Shown: positions 1-10,824, counted from the first letter of the stretch. The stretch is DNA of 26,314 nt from Lenisia limosa (GCA_001655205.1 LPNZ01002062.1:1-26314); one strand, 5' to 3'. Translations and numbers: made by a program. The notes: generated by a model not told the origin, from the sequence alone.

Positions 1-1239
1 ACATCCAGCCGACTTGTCGGGCTCGGGAATAGTGGGAACCAAGGGAAAGCGAGCAGACTAAACTGTTAACCAACACCCTCAAAACGCTAAATGCAACTGT
101 TCTGTCTATTATCGCTCACCCTGGCAGCAGCAACGAGGTTGAGCAGGAAGAAGAGAATTGAAACCAGAAGTGCAACACCAACACCAGTGAAGAGTCCGTA
201 CTGGGTGATCTCAACAGCCGAATCTGGAGCATTAGGAGGACAAAACAAGGGGGAAGCTTACCGTTATCAAGGAAAGAGAAGAGACCTCCAACGAAGGTTC
301 CGATGATTGGACCAAGGAAAGCGAGAATATCACCAATAGTTCTGGATTTCGGTGCAGGGGTAACACGGTAGGAGCCACAGTTGGACTATATCGTAAGTCA
401 AGTAACGGCCTTGGTGATGGTGAACATGGTTGCATCTATTCCATTCCTTCAGACCAAGACGAGGTAGAAATCAGTGTAGTCCAGGGCCCAAGAACCCTTA
501 GCAAGGTCCACAAGACGGGTCAGCCAAATGGACAACACGTAGCCAATGGCGGGAATGGCAGTGAGGATGGCGACTAGGGAATAAAGAAACAATCTAAAAA
601 CCAAAGATTGAAGTAACGAAAGCCATTTCCATTCTTACTAAAAAGAAGGGCGGTTCGAGGTTGCTCATTGCTTAAGAGGTAAGAATGACAATGATGGTAA
701 AGCAATTCTTTAAGAGAAAACACGCCATCCCACTTTAAGATTTCGCCTCTGAAGAAAGAGAAGAAAAGAACAAGCAGCCCATTGATAGCAAAGCCGAGTC
801 CGACAAGGATGGCGAGAAGATAGATACCGGTCACCATCATACGGAAGATGAATCCAGGCCTGAAGGCAGATTAGCTCGGCTAACAAGAACTATTCAATTT
901 AACCACAAAAACAACCCTTACCATGAAGACAAAAGAGTACTGTTGGTAGCATCAAGGTAGTCAATTACAGCAACAAGAGGGGCATTTGGGTCATCAACAT
1001 CCTACATATGACAGGTAACAGGTGACTTTACCTCCTCATCAACAAGGTTAACAACAACATCATCACGCTTTTCATCACGGGGAGGTCCAACGGTGCCTGG
1101 CACATCACTGTGAGAGGTAAAAACAAGGTAATTGGTAAATATATCTGATTTTACCAAACCTTTCATATTGCTGTACTGGTTGGAGCTCAGTAGAGTCATT
1201 AGCAGGCTGAAACTCTTCCATTTGGACGTCGTCGTCCAT
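1..1239 (-). CDS. Multi-pass membrane protein, unrecognised family, 3' end outside window
   Basis: I do not recognise this gene. A phase-consistent model has exons 1239-1160, 1107-1032, 1001-922, 859-639, 573-455, 385-262, 223-120 and 57-1, open at the left edge. The start MDDDVQMEEF is the first Met of the frame. The N-terminal 75 residues are acidic and probably cytosolic. About four hydrophobic segments follow: one around MMVTGIYLLAILVGLGFAI, one around AILTAIPAIGYVLSIWL, one around ILAFLGPIIGTFVGGLFSFL and one around GVGVALLVSILFFLLNL. After the last segment comes a short tail (RFPLVPTIPEPDKSAG). The length is at least 270 residues. The 386-454 intron is the weakest part: its donor GTCTGA is atypical, and the stretch within it also contains a short coding-like run. 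The gene shares a 321-nt divergent spacer with the TRIM37 homologue. It is probably a four-TM membrane protein of unknown function; I considered and rejected SYS1. Confidence 0.6.
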
Positions 1240-1560
1240 TATGAAATCAGTCCTTCAACCAACTTTGAGAAATAGACTAGTCACACTTCTCTATTTGTAT
1301 ATTTTGCAGTCAGTAGTGGAAAAAAAAAAATGCAAAGAAATCTGTGAAATGTTGGACCAGTAACCAAGCCTTTTAGGAAGTTTCCGCGCTCAACGCCCCT
1401 GCACGTATCTTCTTGTCTTCTACCACTCTTCTACACGTCTTCTATCAGTCAATATCATCAAGAGGAGGAATATATGGGGAAAGGACTTTCAACAAGACAT
1501 TTTATGTGATGGATATATAAATTCAATCCTTACAGCGACAATCCCAATAATCCAGTAATT
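1240..1560. promoter_or_regulatory. Divergent intergenic spacer, membrane-protein gene / TRIM37 gene
   Basis: This 321-nt spacer separates two start codons on opposite strands, so it must hold both promoters and both 5' UTRs. It contains an A9 run near 1321, and CT-rich sequence with repeated TCTTC/CTTCT words at about 1405-1445. No clear TATA box or other named motif was found. Confidence 0.4.
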
Positions 1561-4500
1561 ATGTCGTACAGCAAAGATCTTAGTGGCATTTTTGAAGTTT
1601 TTAAGTGCTTTATTTGCTTTTCAACAGTGGAAGATGCCGTTCTTTTGCCATGCTGTTCCAAACTCTGTTGCAGATCTTGTATCTTCGTGGGTGACATGAT
1701 ATTCGTTGAACCAGTTATCAAGTTGACATTCGTAGAGATGGCTTGATAGCCAGCCAACACATGCATGTCCGCATTGTCGAGCAACTGTCTACACACACCA
1801 ATTAGTCTCTTGCCGATTCGCAGGCGAAGTGTCTCAGGTAGGTCTTTATGTCCATTTATCGTATAGGAGTTAGAAAGGGTCCAAAAAGGTTCCGGAGATC
1901 AATGTGATGAACACAATGCTCCACTGTTTTACTATTGTTCAACTTGCTCGGAAGCCGTTTGCTCTGACTGTGCTCTTTTTGGATCGGTTTGTGGTTTTTA
2001 ATAGCCGAAATTTAAAAATTGGATGTTTTTGACATAGCCCCCCCCCCGTCATGATTACCTAACATTCTTAGCATACTGGCCACTCATTTAGCCATTTGTC
2101 AAGAGTTTACGAAGACCATGTACATGAGCTCCGGTATGTCCGTGTTTTACCATTGGTTTTTACTTCGTCTTAGACAAGCCTGTTCCCAGCTAACAGGTTC
2201 TCTGTCAACACTGAACTCCTACGATAACTCTATCGAAGCTTCTTTGGAAAACCTTGACAGAGCCAAGTTAGAGGTATGCCAGTTATGAATTATTGATGTG
2301 CGTTTGACTGTATTTCTTGTTTTTCACACAAGTAGCATTGTCAGCTGATTAAAAAACTATCTGGGGAAGCTTTGGTGTCTGTTGAAGATCAGTACAGGAT
2401 AATGAAGTCGCAACTGGTCAAATGTGGGGACGAGATCAACACTCGCAGTCGTCTTGTTTCTGCCACACGTGAAGTTAGTGGGGATGGAATATTTTTATTG
2501 TAACCCGTTTGAATTTCGGGTATTCTTTGTTGGAGAATATTTGTAATATATATATTTTTTATTTTCCTAAAACACACACTTTATAATTGATTCAAGAAAA
2601 TATATGAACCCTATTTATTTTTATTCCTTGGGTTTTTTTTTATATATATTTGCTCCCAAAATATATTATCTGACTCTGTTTGCTTAGGCCCTTGAGAGTC
2701 AAATTAGCAATCTCCCAAGAAATCAGTTGATTAGCGACTCAAAAAGCCTTGTTGAATCAATCCAAACGGTAAAGCCAAATCAAGAGTCTTCGTATTGATT
2801 TCTGTCAAGGTGAAAGCTAATTCCGATGCACCCATTCGCTTTCCAGAAGTTTCTGCTGAATTTGCAAATGACATTGTGCCACCTTTTGAAACAGCCCGCT
2901 GTGTCTTGGTGCGATACAAATACATACAATTAAGGAGTTTTAAGGAGAACTCTGGGTTAATTGGCGTTTTGTATGTCAATTTCTATAAACGTGATGGAAT
3001 GTCTGAGCATACTTCTTTTTTAAAATCTCATAAACTTCACATTTTGAAAATTATCCTTTGTTACTTAAAAATATCAACTTTTCTCACACTTCCAGCCTGA
3101 CTATAACAAACGCCGCTCCGGAGGCTCTGATGAAATATTTTTCTCTGATATTTTCATCAGCAATGGTGTCACTTGGAGACTAAAGATTTACCCAAATGGT
3201 AACCATGACAGTCGGGAGCTCTCCTAATATTCAGGAAATGGTGCCGCTGATAAAGAGTTTATCTCAGCATTTGTTGAGATGGTTGATAGTAACGATGCCC
3301 CCTTTCCTGCGCAATACGAGTATCGAGTTCAACTGGTAAGATATGTTTGTTTTATAAGGATTTCTAGGAAGGACCCAATGGAATGCCCAATGTTCAACGA
3401 GATTTTGTTAGCGAGTTTGTTACATCAGACTCATGGGGCTACAATAAGTTTGTCAAGCTAAGTTCAATTGTGAGTTGGGTTTACAGTATTTGCTTTTTTT
3501 TTCTTCCTCATTCAACAATTTTCTATTTTACCACATAGGAAGAAGATGGCCTTTTGACACCTGAAGGATCTTTGATCTTTAATTTCTCAATTCGCCCAAC
3601 CACATTTGCCCAATTATATCGCGATCAATCAAGGTTAGATGAAGCTTAGTATTTTAATAGTGAATATTCAGGCTTTTACAAAGTTTACATACGTCACATA
3701 ACAATGCACTGCACAGAATCTCAGAGATGGAGGCACTTCTTGGTGAGTCATCTCGTGTATACCTAATGTATAGGCTCAACAAATGTGGAGATTTCAACCC
3801 AGACCACTGCCTCCCTTGCAGGTTCACAAAAGAGTCAAAAAGAGAACAGTAGGCTCCTCGACATGAATATTAATGTCATCATTTTGTTGGAAGATCTGTA
3901 AAAAATAAGGATTTATTGGAGAAATCACCTTTTAGATGAAGATGACAATGCTCCCACAGAGTCAAAGGATAAGGATACTAGTAGTTCTGTGAAAAAAATT
4001 AGTTCAATCATTGCACAGTCGCAGGTAGAACAGGTATGGTATGTAGATACACCAACTGTTACTGTTTAGCCTTCATCTCCGAGCCTTATGGCATCAGTGC
4101 TTTACTCTGAATCTGATGAAGAAAGTTTGCCTTTTTTTTATGATAATCCTCTCTTAGTTTGTGATTCTCTGAGTGATGCATCACATTCTTCCAGGCCTAA
4201 AACGCCAAAAGCATCAGTTGAAGGTTTGTGGTTCAAATATTGCTTTTTAAAAACCTTTTTTTGTTTGAACAAGAGAAATTATATGATATGATATTCTACA
4301 TAAGAAGTCTAGAGAAATAAACAAATTACAATGCTCTCGACTATCGTTTGGTTTATTAACACTTCAACAGACTCGACACCCGCTACTCCGCCCAAAATGC
4401 CATCAAAATCGTCAACACCGAATTCAAAACCACCCAAAAGCAGTGCTCATTTGGTGAGGCAGCTTTATGTTTGACTTCTTCTTTTAGACTCCTCAACAGC

Positions 4501-5445
4501 CACATCGTCTTGCAATCCAGGCAGAAATGGCCAATATGTTGTCACAAGCAAGACCCTCATTTGTTGGTGGTGGTGTGTTACTTCAGTCTGCTTTTTTGGG
4601 CTTTCATATTTGAGAGTGGACAGTCATTATATTATAACGAGTACATATTATCAATCAGACTGAATGGGTTACTATAGCATTTCGTGTCACAAAATTTCCA
4701 ATCTGGTGTGGCTCAGATGCAATGAACCATATTTTCAAATGCTGGTGTAATTTTTAGACAATATTAGAACCTCAGTACCTTCTCATTGGATATCTCTAAG
4801 TAGCCTGTTCTTAACACTCGATTAATACACTCTAAGAGCACAATTTGATCTATCTGTACAACTGTTTTCCGTTGTAAGCCCTCAAAGGTCTTTACGCTGA
4901 GGAAAACAAAGATAATAAGCTGTTTCTTGTTCATTATAACTCTACAATAGATCTTGACTTGCTTAGAAATCAGTGTAATAAGAGGCTGAATCCGAGCCAC
5001 CCCACTTGAAATTTTGACCCCATTTGCTTGAGTAACCCATGAGTAATACATACCAATTTAATACAACAAAGCAATAATCTGTTTTTGAAAATTCAAAATG
5101 AAAATGAATGTGGACGGAGTCTAATAAGTGTTCTAATGTGGTATAGGCGTTAAATACCCATGATACAGCCGAAGACTTGCCCATTACCTCTTCCTTTACC
5201 CCTCTAAATCAACCTTCAAGCCCAGCGACTCAAAGGTATGTGTTGTCGTATTTCTGTTATTCTTATATTTCAATGCCATCATCATGTAACCAATGTTGAT
5301 GGGGGAGAAGAAGATGGTGATTTGATGGTTTAACATTCTTCAATAACCATTTCCCAGACCCGGCAGTGCAAATGCGGACTTTGACTTGAAAGGCAGAGGA
5401 ATTGACCGTCCCATTTCGAAACGGCCGAACTCTGCTGACCGTTGA
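1561..5445 (+). CDS. TRIM37: TRIM37-like RING / B-box / coiled-coil / MATH E3 ubiquitin ligase
   Basis: TRIM37 is a RING E3 ubiquitin ligase; in animals it acts on peroxisome import, centriole assembly and chromatin. The 20-exon model joins in frame throughout and gives 654 aa: 1561-1686, 1736-1837, 1867-1986, 2072-2133, 2174-2273, 2336-2473, 2688-2768, 2810-2908, 3096-3198, 3235-3335, 3368-3469, 3539-3633, 3672-3742, 3774-3848, 3936-4024, 4070-4223, 4371-4453, 4488-4574, 5147-5235, 5358-5445. Residues 1-70 form the RING (FKCFICFSTVEDA, then CCSKLCCRSC, then CPHCR). Residues 80-130 form a B-box (CDEHNAPL, CSTCSEAVCSDC, HTGHSFSHL). Residues 135-245 are a coiled coil. Residues 255-405 form the MATH domain (GVTWRLKIYPNGNG, QYEYRVQL, DSWGYNKFVKL), as in human TRIM37. 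The C-terminal 240 residues are Ser/Pro/Thr-rich and disordered. The order of domains and the sequence of each match TRIM37 rather than other TRIMs. The C-terminal part between 4574 and 5147 is the least certain join. Confidence 0.9.
4575..5146 (+). other. 572-nt outlier intron of the TRIM37 gene
   Basis: The flanking exons (ending ARPSFVGGG, restarting ALNTHDTAED) join in phase 0 across this stretch. It is by far the longest of the 19 introns in the gene; the others are 29-214 nt. It is AT-rich with no convincing internal exon. I saw no terminal inverted repeats marking a complete inserted element, only a weak 8-nt inverted pair (TCAGTCTG near 4586, CAGACTGA near 4658). Confidence 0.55.
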
Positions 5446-5999
5446 GTAAACGTGATTGTTTCATTATTGTACATTAGTGTCCATTGTATTTCTTTGTTGT
5501 GTTATTTATGAAGGTTGTATGCTGTACTCACTGGGTGATTATTTTGATGCTGATATGCTCTGACTCCTGCATCCTGTTCCTATTTTTTCAGTGGCCAATC
5601 GCGCATTGTTTCTGCCCTGGGTTTGGTGCATTCCATGAATTGTTTCTGATTCCTTAAAGAAGTAGAAGAGTGGATAGGGGGGANNNNNNNNNNNNNNNNN
5701 NNNNNNNNNNNNNNNNNNNNNNNNNNNNNNNNNNNNNNNNNNNNNNNNNNNNNNNNNNNNNNNNNNNNNNNNNNNNNNNNNNNNNNNNNNNNNNNNNNNN
5801 NNAGAGAAGTTGGTTACGGAAAAAGAAGCCCATAAAGGCTTGCAAGTTTATTAACAGAATCTTAGAACGTCATATATGAGTTATTCGTAATCAAAAAAGG
5901 AATAGTCCAATAAACCCGCTTAGGATGGTGCTTCTGAAAAACTTGTGAAAAGTACCCATTCTTGATTGTCAGGGGGTGTATCTTGAGAGAAACAAATGT
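5446..5999. other. Convergent intergenic region, TRIM37 / eL27, with assembly gap
   Basis: This region lies between two stop codons that face each other. It should contain both 3' UTRs. No ORF on either strand resembles a protein. A 119-N gap (5684-5802) sits in the middle, preceded by a G-rich flank (GGGGGGA). Confidence 0.5.
5684..5802. other. Assembly gap (119 N)
   Basis: Run of N in an intergenic region; content unknown. Confidence 1.
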
Positions 6000-6525
6000 C
6001 TAGAAACGGAGCTTGGTGAAGAACCACTTGTGGTTGCCGTTGTTGACACTAGAAGAGTAAATCCAAATATTTTTCACCAGAAACAAACCGAGCTTGGAAG
6101 AAAGCGTTGGCCTTGCGGACAGCCATACGCTTCTTGGTGGGGTCAGCGACATCGTGGGGGATCTTGCTAACGGAGTCCACGCTGTATCTGGTAGGCATGC
6201 AGTGGGTGTTGTTAACGACCTTGACAAAGCTAACAACCTTGGTGCGGTTCTTGCGCTTCTTCTCGCTCTAGTTGGGTTACAGACCATTTCTTGATATAAA
6301 ACTACTAACCATGGCCTTGGTGACCTTGAGGGGGCACTGTTCGACACCAGCAACGATGCAGTGACCGTACTTACGCTCCTTGGCGCCCTCAGCGAACTGC
6401 TTAAGGATGACAGCCTTCTTGCCTAGAAAGAATGATGAAGGTTCAGGAAAATTGAGCTACAAACCGGCAAAACGGCCAGAGGTGAGGATAACAACCTTTC
6501 CGGTCTTTAAGAGTTTACCAGCCAT
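6000..6525 (-). CDS. RPL27: 60S ribosomal protein eL27
   Basis: This gene encodes the eukaryotic large-subunit ribosomal protein eL27 (cytosolic ribosome). Four exons, 6525-6465, 6422-6310, 6267-6089 and 6048-6000, join in frame to give 133 aa; human eL27 has 136. The N-terminus MAGKLLKTGKVVILTSGRFAG, the central VVSFVKVVNNTHCMPTRYSV and the C-terminus HKWFFTKLRF follow the family closely, including the invariant MPTRYSVD block and the F-x-KLRF ending. The stop is TAG. Codons are C-ending and GC-rich (AAG, GTC, ACC), unlike the neighbouring orphan genes and like MVP, as expected for a highly expressed gene. The start is the only Met compatible with the family N-terminus. The gene is divergent from the SANT gene across 269 nt. 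Confidence 0.97.
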
Positions 6526-6794
6526 TATGACAATCGGATAAAAGAGGTCACGATAAAAAATCTCGCTGTTGAAAAAGGAAAATGGATGATTTCAGTTCAG
6601 TTCATTCAAAAGTAATTTCGTATATTTTTATGTCAATAATCCAAAACCTGCAAATCAGACTACCTTTTCGACCTTTAATTGATATTCACTGATATTTGAA
6701 TTCAGCAAGTTCATTTGTGTTGGCATAACTTCAAATACCTGACATATTATCCTTGTGATCTTGAAAGGCTGTATACGGAAGGGCCAGCCGTGTT
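6526..6794. promoter_or_regulatory. Divergent promoter region, eL27 / SANT gene
   Basis: The 269-nt spacer between opposite start codons must contain the strong eL27 promoter. It is AT-rich. I found no motif I can name with confidence. Confidence 0.35.
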
Positions 6795-9675
6795 ATGAGT
6801 GCCCCTGGGATATCTGAGAAGCTTCTGCTCCCCAGTGTCTCCTTCTCATCCTATGATGTTTGTTTTGGTCAAAAATATGCCTTCTATTCCAAGCTTCTTT
6901 TGGTACTTCTTCAATCTTGACATTTCTAGTGCATAAAGAACGGTGAGATTGAAATCCGAGTACCAGTTATTGAATCAAAGGTTTGTATATTGCGGGGAGG
7001 GCATTTCCTTTTGATGTTATGACAATTTTCGCATTTGGCTTTTTTTTCAATGGTCTAAAAAAAAGCAGTACACCGAAGCGCCATGCCTTGAGATCCACTA
7101 CCAAGCCAATGGTATGGCCGAGACACCAGTTGGGCCACAGCCACACCCACTCAACCCGCGACCGACAGACCTCAAGGCCCCACCAAGGTTTTCACCTGTA
7201 TTCCTAACGCCTTTAGCTTGTTAACTCCTCGCACTCGTCCCTATGTCCAAACGCCTTCCACTCATGGTTCTGTTTTTAAACTCCCTTCTCATAAGTTGGT
7301 TCCATTTACATAGATCTATATTTCTCACCTCTTTTTAGGAAAACTCCAGCTTCAGCTCCTCAGCACCCCAACATGTCCCCACCACAAGCAAAGAAGCAGA
7401 AACATGGTTTGCGTCCAAGACAGTCTTTTTTTATTCTTCAAGAAGCTTGTGTTGAGGAAAGACCGCCTCATGGATGGTCGCAAAACCCACTTTCCGATTT
7501 AGAGTCAATTACAGATATTGGGGTTCCCAAAGATGAGGTAAGAAAGAAGCAAGAGCTGAAAATGTGTTTAAAGCTGTAAATAGTAAATACCAGGTACTAT
7601 TTGAATTCTTGTATTTACCAATTAGATTGCATCTACTCTGAATAAAGAGCTACAAGTTCCGATCCAAGTATGCCTTGTGGTTGTTTTGTTCTACTATTGA
7701 GTAACTACTGATCAATCGATGTCCTGAGTGAAAATAGCGAAAAATTGATATCATATCCCATATGGCAACAATTCTTATTTTGCAAAATAATATATTATAT
7801 ATAGTTTATGGCAAAGCTATTTTCACATAGTTAAAGTATTGGAGAAGGGATTCAGCAAGATTCGGTCTTGATATCATGCCCAGATCACCGCATTATTAGT
7901 CAATCGCAATCGTATTTCGATGGTTCTTTGTTTATCAATTTAGATTGCTCCAGCAAAAACTGTTCATGAAACCAACGTGGAGTGGACAACTTCTGATCAA
8001 TCTGTTCTTGAGCACGCTATACTGATGTAGGTTAAAAGAGGTTGTTTATTTGCTGGTCTTCTCTACAAGTTGATAGAATAAAGCTGAATAAATATCGATA
8101 TTTTTCTGGGTTTTTCGTAGCATAAGGAGGTGTATTTACTTCATTAGGGTGCCCCCAACCCCTCAAAATCCATCCAAAAGATGGGAAACAGTTGCAAAGG
8201 CATTCCCGAACAAGTCAGTTCAGGACATTCTTCAGAGAGTCATGTGGATGCAAGCGAAGCAAGTTGAACGGTTCCATAATGATAGAGTGAGAAGAAGGGG
8301 ACCAGTAATGGATATCATATTATGTCATCTTTTAGCTTGCCTGTGTTGCTCGTAATCGAATTTTATTGAAAGATCAATTCAAGGTAGCCCTAACTATGGA
8401 CTCAACGAAGCTGAATGAAGTAAGTAATACACTTTTTGCTTCCTCATTTTCAAGTCTCTATCTTCGCAACACAGAGGCACACGGCAAATGACTTTCGATA
8501 TTATCAACGAACCTGAAGATGGTAAATTAGTTATCACCAGATATAACCTTGTTTTTTATCTCATTGCTATAAATTCACCTTTTTTTTAGTGGCACGACGA
8601 CCTGTTCCTATTAATACTGCCAACACCTACCTCAATGAAAACTCAAGAATTATTGGACAAGTAGGATATTTGTTGTGATATTATACTTTTTTACATAGGG
8701 TGGTCATCAAATATACACCGGCCGGGATAAGTCTAGACTGATTTTCCTTGGGAAATTATATATAAAGCAAATCAGTCAAGACTTATATAGTATTGAATGA
8801 CCACCCATTCAAGCTTTATTATATTTTCTTGGTTCCTCGAAACGTTTTTACCGTTTAGATCAGAAAAAATTTGAGTACAGGAGAGCTGAATAATAATGTT
8901 GTGCTTGTTGACAGCTTCAGAAGGAACTTGATTGCTTTGCTGTCATGGTTAGTTTGGTTACGAATGGTGGCCTTATTGCCTAGGATGGAGTCTATCCCCA
9001 ATGTTTCGCTCCCCCCTCTCGGCATGGCTCTTGATACCTCCCTACTCCCCCATGTTGCCTTAACACAAAGCCCTGAGCAGGAACCACAAGAGGTGCGATT
9101 GATTATATTCATTTTCATACCATTGTAGCCATCATCAAGTTCATTCTCACTTTTCAGCCAAGTACACCTCAAGTAATTACCCCAATTATCCCTCGCCCAC
9201 CTTCTTGCAGGTTTGTGAAAAATGGTACCCCCATACAATAACAATGGCGTCTAACAAAGTACCTTCGTCAATCTCTAAATCTATGACGATAGTTTGTTCG
9301 TTCTTATTCTTCAAGAGACACAGCAACCATTGTTGATATGGCTTCTTTGAAGCCTTCTACTGCGGAAGTAGTTGAAGCCGAGTCTCCTTCACCACTAGGT
9401 TTGTTTGAATGATAATGTGCTTTGAGCTCCAATTAGGAATGTGTACTCGAATTGCAAATAAGTAATTACAATACAGAGCTTCATTCAGTTCGTTCCCAAA
9501 ATATCAATAATCTTGAGGAATATGAATACTTTGTAAATTACTAAACTAACGCAAGCTAACTTGTTCAGAGGAGACTGAAGGACAGGGAGCCGTTGTTGGT
9601 CCACCTAAACACCTTTTGAAAGGCCGAAGGGGAAGGCCAAAAAAGTCAAGAGGACGGAAACGCGTAGGAAACTAA
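6795..9675 (+). CDS. SANT/Myb-like nuclear protein of DUF3755 type, with C-terminal AT-hook
   Basis: A likely chromatin-associated protein. The 16-exon model is phase-consistent, about 448 aa: 6795-6902, 6930-6980, 7069-7187, 7339-7406, 7446-7537, 7626-7667, 7944-8026, 8148-8286, 8336-8423, 8477-8521, 8590-8660, 8859-8947, 8984-9092, 9158-9210, 9316-9398, 9569-9675. A SANT/Myb-like domain spans exons 7-8: VEWTTSDQSVLEHAIL, RWETVAKAFPNKSVQDILQR, then VMWMQAKQ. A second block follows: YLNENSRIIGQIRKNLST, then NNNVVLVDSFRRNLIALL, then SLPPLGMALDTSLLP. As I recall the plant DUF3755 proteins, they have the same pair: a SANT-like domain ending in R-x-R-W-M, then a helical block with Q-I-x-x-N-L-S and M-P-P-L-P. 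The last exon has an AT-hook-like GRRGRPKKSRGRKR. The N-terminal 150 residues are not recognised. Splice sites around 8286-8480 have alternatives. The role is inferred as DNA or chromatin binding. Confidence 0.72.
8698..8806. mobile_element. MITE-like inverted-repeat element inside an intron
   Basis: A 109-nt near-palindrome. The left end GGGTGGTCAT and right end ATGACCACCC are perfect 10-nt inverted repeats. Further in, ATAAGTCTAGACTGATTT (8728-8745) pairs with AAATCAGTCAAGACTTAT (8769-8786), one mismatch. The left arm carries extra bases (ACCGGCC). The element lies in intron 8661-8858 of the SANT gene. The GGGTGGTC-type ends resemble Tc1/mariner-derived MITEs. A TA is present on the left (CATA|GGG) but the right flank is AT, so a clean TA duplication is not visible. 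No transposase is encoded. Confidence 0.6.
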
Positions 9676-9751
9676 TGTACAATGTAGATTAATTTAACTC
9701 TTCTGTGAAATCAATAGACTTAGATTTATTAGAATAAGAAAGAAGCAACCA

Positions 9752-10139
9752 TTATTTTCTCCTCTGAGCCTGTTTGAATTGGGCGCTAGGCTTGAAATCC
9801 TTGTACTCTCCAGACTGATGAACCTTTTCAAGGGCAGCGACGGCGCTATCAACACCAAGCGCACGTTTGACATCCACTAAAAAGTGTAAAATATGCACTA
9901 TTTACCAAAGAAATCAGTTCAATATATTTACTGCTTTTTTTTTGTGACTTTGTGAAGTACTTTTAAGAATAAACGAAGCATAATCAAAAATTCCCCATAC
10001 CTCGAGAGTCTTCACTGTTTTTAATAGCCAGTCTCTGCTTGCGGTTACCAAAAGTCTTGACAAGCGTTTTGCGGTCAACAGCTGCAACCTCTTTGTTCTC
10101 TTGTTCTCTATTACTGTGTCCGGCGAGCTTTTGATTCAT
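9752..10139 (-). CDS. Small basic orphan protein (87 aa)
   Basis: I do not recognise this gene. Two exons, 10139-10001 and 9876-9752, join in phase 1 to give 87 aa, ending TAA. The protein is charged and Lys/Arg/Gln-rich throughout (MNQKLAGHSNREQENKEV near the start, TLVKTFGNRKQRLAIKN in the middle, FKPSAQFKQAQRRK at the end). It has no signal peptide or membrane segment. The middle part, KRALGVDSAVAALEKVHQSG, could be a short helical domain. The composition is like small nucleolar or ribosome-associated factors, but that is only an impression. Its stop is 76 nt from the stop of the SANT gene, and its start lies 108 nt downstream of the next minus-strand gene. Confidence 0.6.
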
Positions 10140-10247
10140 TGTGTATCTAAAGGTATTAAGGTGATATTACGTTCAATTGCAGACAAAAAAAACACCACTT
10201 TCACTAGGGTTATATAACAATGAACATTAACAATATTGACCCTTAGC

Positions 10248-10824
10248 TTACACTTGTACAGGATTAGAGAGAGTCAGGGTTTTATCTTCCTTGTTCAACA
10301 CTGCGACAACCATTCTAATCTGTTAGAAAAAAAAATAGGTTTATATATTCAATATAAAAGAGAGCACATGCGTACTGTTGTCCACCAGCCACCGACTGCC
10401 CTGACCAATGAATGTCCTTGATTCCTGCAGAGATGTGTCGGTTCTTCAAAAGCTCCTGTATATAAGTCTCACTCTTCCCATGCAAATGAAATTTATAAGA
10501 AATTTAAATCACAGCCCACTTGTCTCTTTGTTTTGATACGCTTGTGGAGTTTCAGGCTGATTCTATTTTCACCCTCCTTGAGAAGAGTGTCACATGGTTT
10601 GCCATTGGGAAAAGAGACTATAGGATCAGATGAACGGCAACAATGAATCACAAACGAATTAAAGGCGTGCTTTCAGAGAGGGAAGGGGAATGATGAATGG
10701 TAACTTCATTCTTGGCAACTTTTGTCGGGACCACTTTGGGTTTCTTTGTGGAATTCTTCACTTCTTTGACCTTTTTTTTACTTTTATCTGATTTACTGCT
10801 CTTCTTTTTCTCTGAGCTACCCAT
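10248..10824 (-). CDS. Small protein with lysine-rich N-terminus (143 aa), unrecognised
   Basis: Four exons, 10824-10656, 10617-10520, 10473-10376 and 10314-10248, join in frame to give 143 aa. The first 40 residues are a Lys/Ser-rich tract (MGSSEKKKSSKSDKSKKK, then NSTKKPKVVPTKVAKNE), typical of a nuclear or nucleolar targeting tail. The rest looks like a small folded domain: LKEGENRISLKLHKRIKTKR, then YIQELLKNRHISAGIKDIHW, then MVVAVLNKEDKTLTLSNPVQ. The last acceptor uses CAGATTAG rather than the upstream CAG, because only that keeps the final frame. No family was recognised. The gene sits in tandem with the 87-aa gene on the same strand. Introns are 38-61 nt. Confidence 0.6.

Noticed and set aside
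386-454. Possible TGA read-through or recoding in the membrane-protein gene
   Set aside because: TGA ends TRIM37 and the RabGAP, TAG ends eL27 and MVP, and TAA ends the SANT gene, each at the expected C-terminus. A standard code with an intron is simpler, and a TAG follows in the same frame.
4764-5184. Minus-strand ORFs inside the long TRIM37 intron as a nested gene
   Set aside because: Two overlapping frames with no recognisable motif; the AT-rich composition and lack of splice structure give no support.
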